64,000 nt of DNA from Paludibacteraceae bacterium (GTDB lineage Bacteria; Bacteroidota; Bacteroidia; Bacteroidales; Paludibacteraceae). The DNA is taken from contig JAFXPK010000001.1 of NCBI GenBank assembly GCA_017527905.1, positions 62,001 through 126,000 of the forward strand, written 5' to 3'. Shown here piece by piece: positions 61,242-64,000 of the stretch. The notes beneath the pieces are model-generated. The model worked only from the letters and a program-made list of their open reading frames with translations, was not told the DNA's origin and made no database searches. Position numbers and translations under genes: made by a program. Position 1 is the first letter of the stretch. Each line of letters begins with the position of its first letter.

Positions 61242-64000
61242 ATGAAATTGTTTTCCAAATGGAGTAAGCGCTTGGGGGCGTTGCTGGTGATGTCGCTGGG
61301 GATCATGTCCTTGAGTGCGCAGAGCGCTATGACGTTGATGGTCGATGGGACCATGAACACGGTGGCATGTGTGGATGAACCGTTGGTGTTGAACGCCAGA
61401 GTGGCCAGTGGGTATTCTGTGGGTGATGTGGTAGACGTCTACCGGTCATTTAACGGAAGCACATGGACGGCGATCGGTTCCACCACGAAAGATAAGTCGG
61501 GCGTATATACGTTTGTGGAGGAAATGGTCAGCCAAAAGGTGATGTACCGTTTCGTTGACCCGGCGAATCCTACCCAAAGGAGTAATGATGTCACGATCGG
61601 TGTGAACTATGATTGTCCGGAGATTTGTCACGTGACGACGACGGGCGAGTATTATTTGGGTACGGACTTCAACCCGTCTGACGGGTGTAACGAGAGCCAG
61701 ATCAGTTTCGATAATAATAACTACTGTTTGGAAAACCACTTCGCCGCAAATGGTATCCGTTTCCAGGGTTGTTCGTCAGGAAAGGTCGTGAAGGGTTGGA
61801 AAACGACCGATGTGGACGTGGCCAAGGGCGTGGTCGGCAATAACTATTATTATGTTTTCAACGGCGGAAATTGTAACAATACTCCATTCTTCCTGACATT
61901 CGATAGGGGCAAATACTTGAACAAGACATTCCGTTTCACGATGCGTCTTTACTTGGATCTCACCAATTGCCATAGTTTTGATGAGCAGGCGAAGATGAAC
62001 TTCCGTACGAGTTTCGGTAACCCTGTCGATTTGTGCGTGGATGCCGAGGTGTATGACGGAAGTACGGGTCAACATTTGAAGGATTATGAGGATTGTGCGA
62101 GAGGTACCCACCTTGACCACTCCGTCGTTTTGGGTAGTGATATATGGGGATTCGCAAGAAATGGCCATCGTTTGATTCGTATGGAAATCATTTTCTATGG
62201 CCAGTTCAAGACGCAGAACCAGGAGGAATTGAAGATCTATCCGGAGTTCCAGCAATGGCCAGCCTGCGCCACGGTGGCGGTCGACTACATCTCTGGTGAG
62301 GCGGCTAACGTCTGCTTGGGACGTGGTGCGGTCTGCGTGGGAGAGGATGCCGAGGTGAACGCCGCTGGTTTCCCTAAGGATGCGGAATACATCTGGGAAC
62401 GTTACGACAATGGCGCATGGCAGCCGTTGTATGTGGCGGGCTTCGTGCAGAGAGGAAAGGATAAGCAGTCCATCACTATTCATGTCGATTGGATCGGTAA
62501 AAAGAAATTCCGCGTGAAGAGTGACAATGGACATCCGATAGATAAGCCTATCGAATTTGAGGTGACGGGTAAGAACTGTGAACCTGTGCAGCCTACGGGA
62601 ATTAACGGACCTTCCAATCCGTTCTGTATCCCGAATGACAAGAATGCGGGTAAGTTTGAGGTCTACCCGATGGATGCCAATACGTCTGTGAAATATACCT
62701 GGTCGTTCGAGACGCCAAGCGGTGAGACGTTCGGTAGTGAGAAGATTTTGTTCAACGGAGGACAACTGGATACCACCTATCGTGGCGGATCTGTATTCCT
62801 CATCCTCGACAGCAAAGCGGAGGAGGGTGAGTACAAGGTGACGGTTCAGCCAATAAAGATGATGATGGGCAGCGACGGACAACCGTACCAAGCTTTGGCG
62901 GGTAGTCCTATTTCGAAGACATTCATGGTGTACAAGACCCCTCAGGTGCAGGTCTACATGGAAGGAACGGATCCGTTGGCACAGGCAGAGATAGAACTTT
63001 GCCCTACAGATAAGACCCAGAAGGTGGTGGCTGTCGCCGATGTGAAGTCCGGCTTCTATTCCAACTACGTGAACAGATATAGTTATACGTGGAGCGATGG
63101 AAAACTAGGAAAGAAAAATGAGACGACTGTTAATCTTCCTGCGTTGGGCGCTTGTGACGGTTCGTACAAGAATCATAGGATGTCGGTGGACGTCAGCATC
63201 ACCAGTGTGGGATGTCCTGCTACCGCTACGCAAATCTGGAAGGTGGGCAAGGTGGTGAAGCCTACCATCGATTGCGAATCTGTTCAGGACCTTTCTTATA
63301 GCTTGGGCGAGACGGAAAAGACAAGGGATGTGTATTTCTCATTCCCTTCTAAATATACTTCTGGTTGTGAAACGGATCCGATGCAGAAAATCGAGGTCGC
63401 ATTCACACCGAAGACGGGCAGTGCCATCAGTAAGACATTCGAAGGAAAGGCTTCGGAAATGATCTCCATGGAGAAAATGGTTTCCCTCCCGGCAGGAACG
63501 GGTACGGTAACCTATTCGGTGATAGATGGCTGTGGTAATGTCGCGTCTTGTAAGAAGAGTATCGAGGTGAAGGACGAGTTCCCTCCTAGATTGGACTGTG
63601 ATGCGATACCAAGCTACACGACGAAGCTGTCATTACAGGAGGGTTGCGATGCGGAACCGAACCACCATTCGGCCACATTGCCTACGATTGTCGCTCCTCA
63701 GTTGACAGACCTGAATGGGGTGGATGGCACTATCACGGGTACGTACAGGGGCCGTGTCTTGAACCCATCTTCTGTCCCTACCGTTAATCCGCCACTGTTC
63801 TCTTTGTTCAGCACTGCGATTGGTCTGAACGATAATTACCAGGTGGGTACGACCTATATCCTTTGGGAATTCAAGGATGCGTCGGGTAACGCAGCCTATT
63901 GTACGCAAAAGATCGTCGTTGTGGATGACCGTCCGCCTGTGGTCACTTGTCCTGACTTGAACCTCGGTGAGGTCAGCAATAAACCAGGATATTGTGGATT
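61242..64000 (+). CDS. Large secreted modular protein, 3' partial
   Basis: The frame opens at ATG 61242 and has no stop before the window edge, giving at least 919 residues. The signal peptide (KLFSKWSKRLGALLVMSLG, cleavage near SLSAQ) is clear. Beta-rich modules follow, with Ig-like parts (for example CVDEPLVLNARV at 42 and ICHVTTTGEYYLG near 130). From about 680 on there are HYR-like domains: YSVIDGCGNVASCK, DEFPPRLDCDAI, and DASGNAAYC then DDRPPVVTCPDLN. The module style resembles the HYR parts of the giant protein at 7.7 kb, suggesting another T9SS surface protein. The C-terminus is not visible, so a sorting signal cannot be checked. Confidence 0.85.
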   Translation, partial: MKLFSKWSKRLGALLVMSLGIMSLSAQSAMTLMVDGTMNTVACVDEPLVLNARVASGYSVGDVVDVYRSFNGSTWTAIGSTTKDKSGVYTFVEEMVSQKVMYRFVDPANPTQRSNDVTIGVNYDCPEICHVTTTGEYYLGTDFNPSDGCNESQISFDNNNYCLENHFAANGIRFQGCSSGKVVKGWKTTDVDVAKGVVGNNYYYVFNGGNCNNTPFFLTFDRGKYLNKTFRFTMRLYLDLTNCHSFDEQAKMNFRTSFGNPVDLCVDAEVYDGSTGQHLKDYEDCARGTHLDHSVVLGSDIWGFARNGHRLIRMEIIFYGQFKTQNQEELKIYPEFQQWPACATVAVDYISGEAANVCLGRGAVCVGEDAEVNAAGFPKDAEYIWERYDNGAWQPLYVAGFVQRGKDKQSITIHVDWIGKKKFRVKSDNGHPIDKPIEFEVTGKNCEPVQPTGINGPSNPFCIPNDKNAGKFEVYPMDANTSVKYTWSFETPSGETFGSEKILFNGGQLDTTYRGGSVFLILDSKAEEGEYKVTVQPIKMMMGSDGQPYQALAGSPISKTFMVYKTPQVQVYMEGTDPLAQAEIELCPTDKTQKVVAVADVKSGFYSNYVNRYSYTWSDGKLGKKNETTVNLPALGACDGSYKNHRMSVDVSITSVGCPATATQIWKVGKVVKPTIDCESVQDLSYSLGETEKTRDVYFSFPSKYTSGCETDPMQKIEVAFTPKTGSAISKTFEGKASEMISMEKMVSLPAGTGTVTYSVIDGCGNVASCKKSIEVKDEFPPRLDCDAIPSYTTKLSLQEGCDAEPNHHSATLPTIVAPQLTDLNGVDGTITGTYRGRVLNPSSVPTVNPPLFSLFSTAIGLNDNYQVGTTYILWEFKDASGNAAYCTQKIVVVDDRPPVVTCPDLNLGEVSNKPGYCG

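Overview
The window looks like a chromosomal segment of a Bacteroidota bacterium, most likely order Bacteroidales. Supporting features are a fused SecDF, the long-form IspG, PorQ of the type IX secretion system (T9SS), several secreted proteins with T9SS-like C-terminal domains, the DUF4295-L33-L28 ribosomal cluster, DUF4783 beside nadC, DUF4846, and many promoters matching the Bacteroidota consensus TTTG-N19-21-TAnnTTTG. The family cannot be fixed by eye. No tRNA, rRNA, CRISPR array or insertion sequence was found.

Region by region: 1-7.4 kb is housekeeping (TPM-domain protein and LemA, SecDF, IspG, FabG). From 7.7 to 18.4 kb a 3257-residue secreted repeat protein is followed 14 nt later by an outer-membrane beta-barrel gene, then by a surface glycan-binding-like lipoprotein. 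From 19.6 to 26.0 kb a leftward six-gene run encodes cardiolipin synthase, a SufT-like protein, LpxH-like hydrolase, RarA, an S41 protease and a sugar-nucleotidyltransferase. From 26.2 to 30.8 kb a tight leftward run hipB-hipA-LOG-Hsp90-like ATPase looks like accessory or conflict DNA. A polysaccharide flippase and a secreted M6 metalloprotease follow. From 35.5 to 38.6 kb lies fabH-fabK-fabF; fabG (6.7 kb) and fabD (42.9 kb) complete much of type II fatty-acid synthesis.

From 38.9 to 52.5 kb are a LytTR regulator, a repeat-like intergenic element, RlmH, DUF4783-nadC-endonuclease-fabD, a secreted T9SS-type protein, an M15 peptidase with a DUF4846 lipoprotein, the L28-L33-DUF4295 operon, a CinA-type amidase, a PagL-like barrel, a SlyD-like isomerase and aroC. 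From 52.7 to 60.1 kb are a 1249-residue NtrY-like histidine kinase and the coupled run porQ-cmk-ispH-pfkA. The window ends with a degenerate SGNH protein and the first 919 residues of another large secreted protein that runs off the edge.

The most unusual signal is in the giant repeat protein. Across its 24-unit array and the two units just before it, loss of the first cysteine of a unit always coincides with loss of the second cysteine of the next unit. This implies a ladder of disulfides between neighbouring repeats. The second candidate is the four-gene hipBA-LOG-ATPase run.
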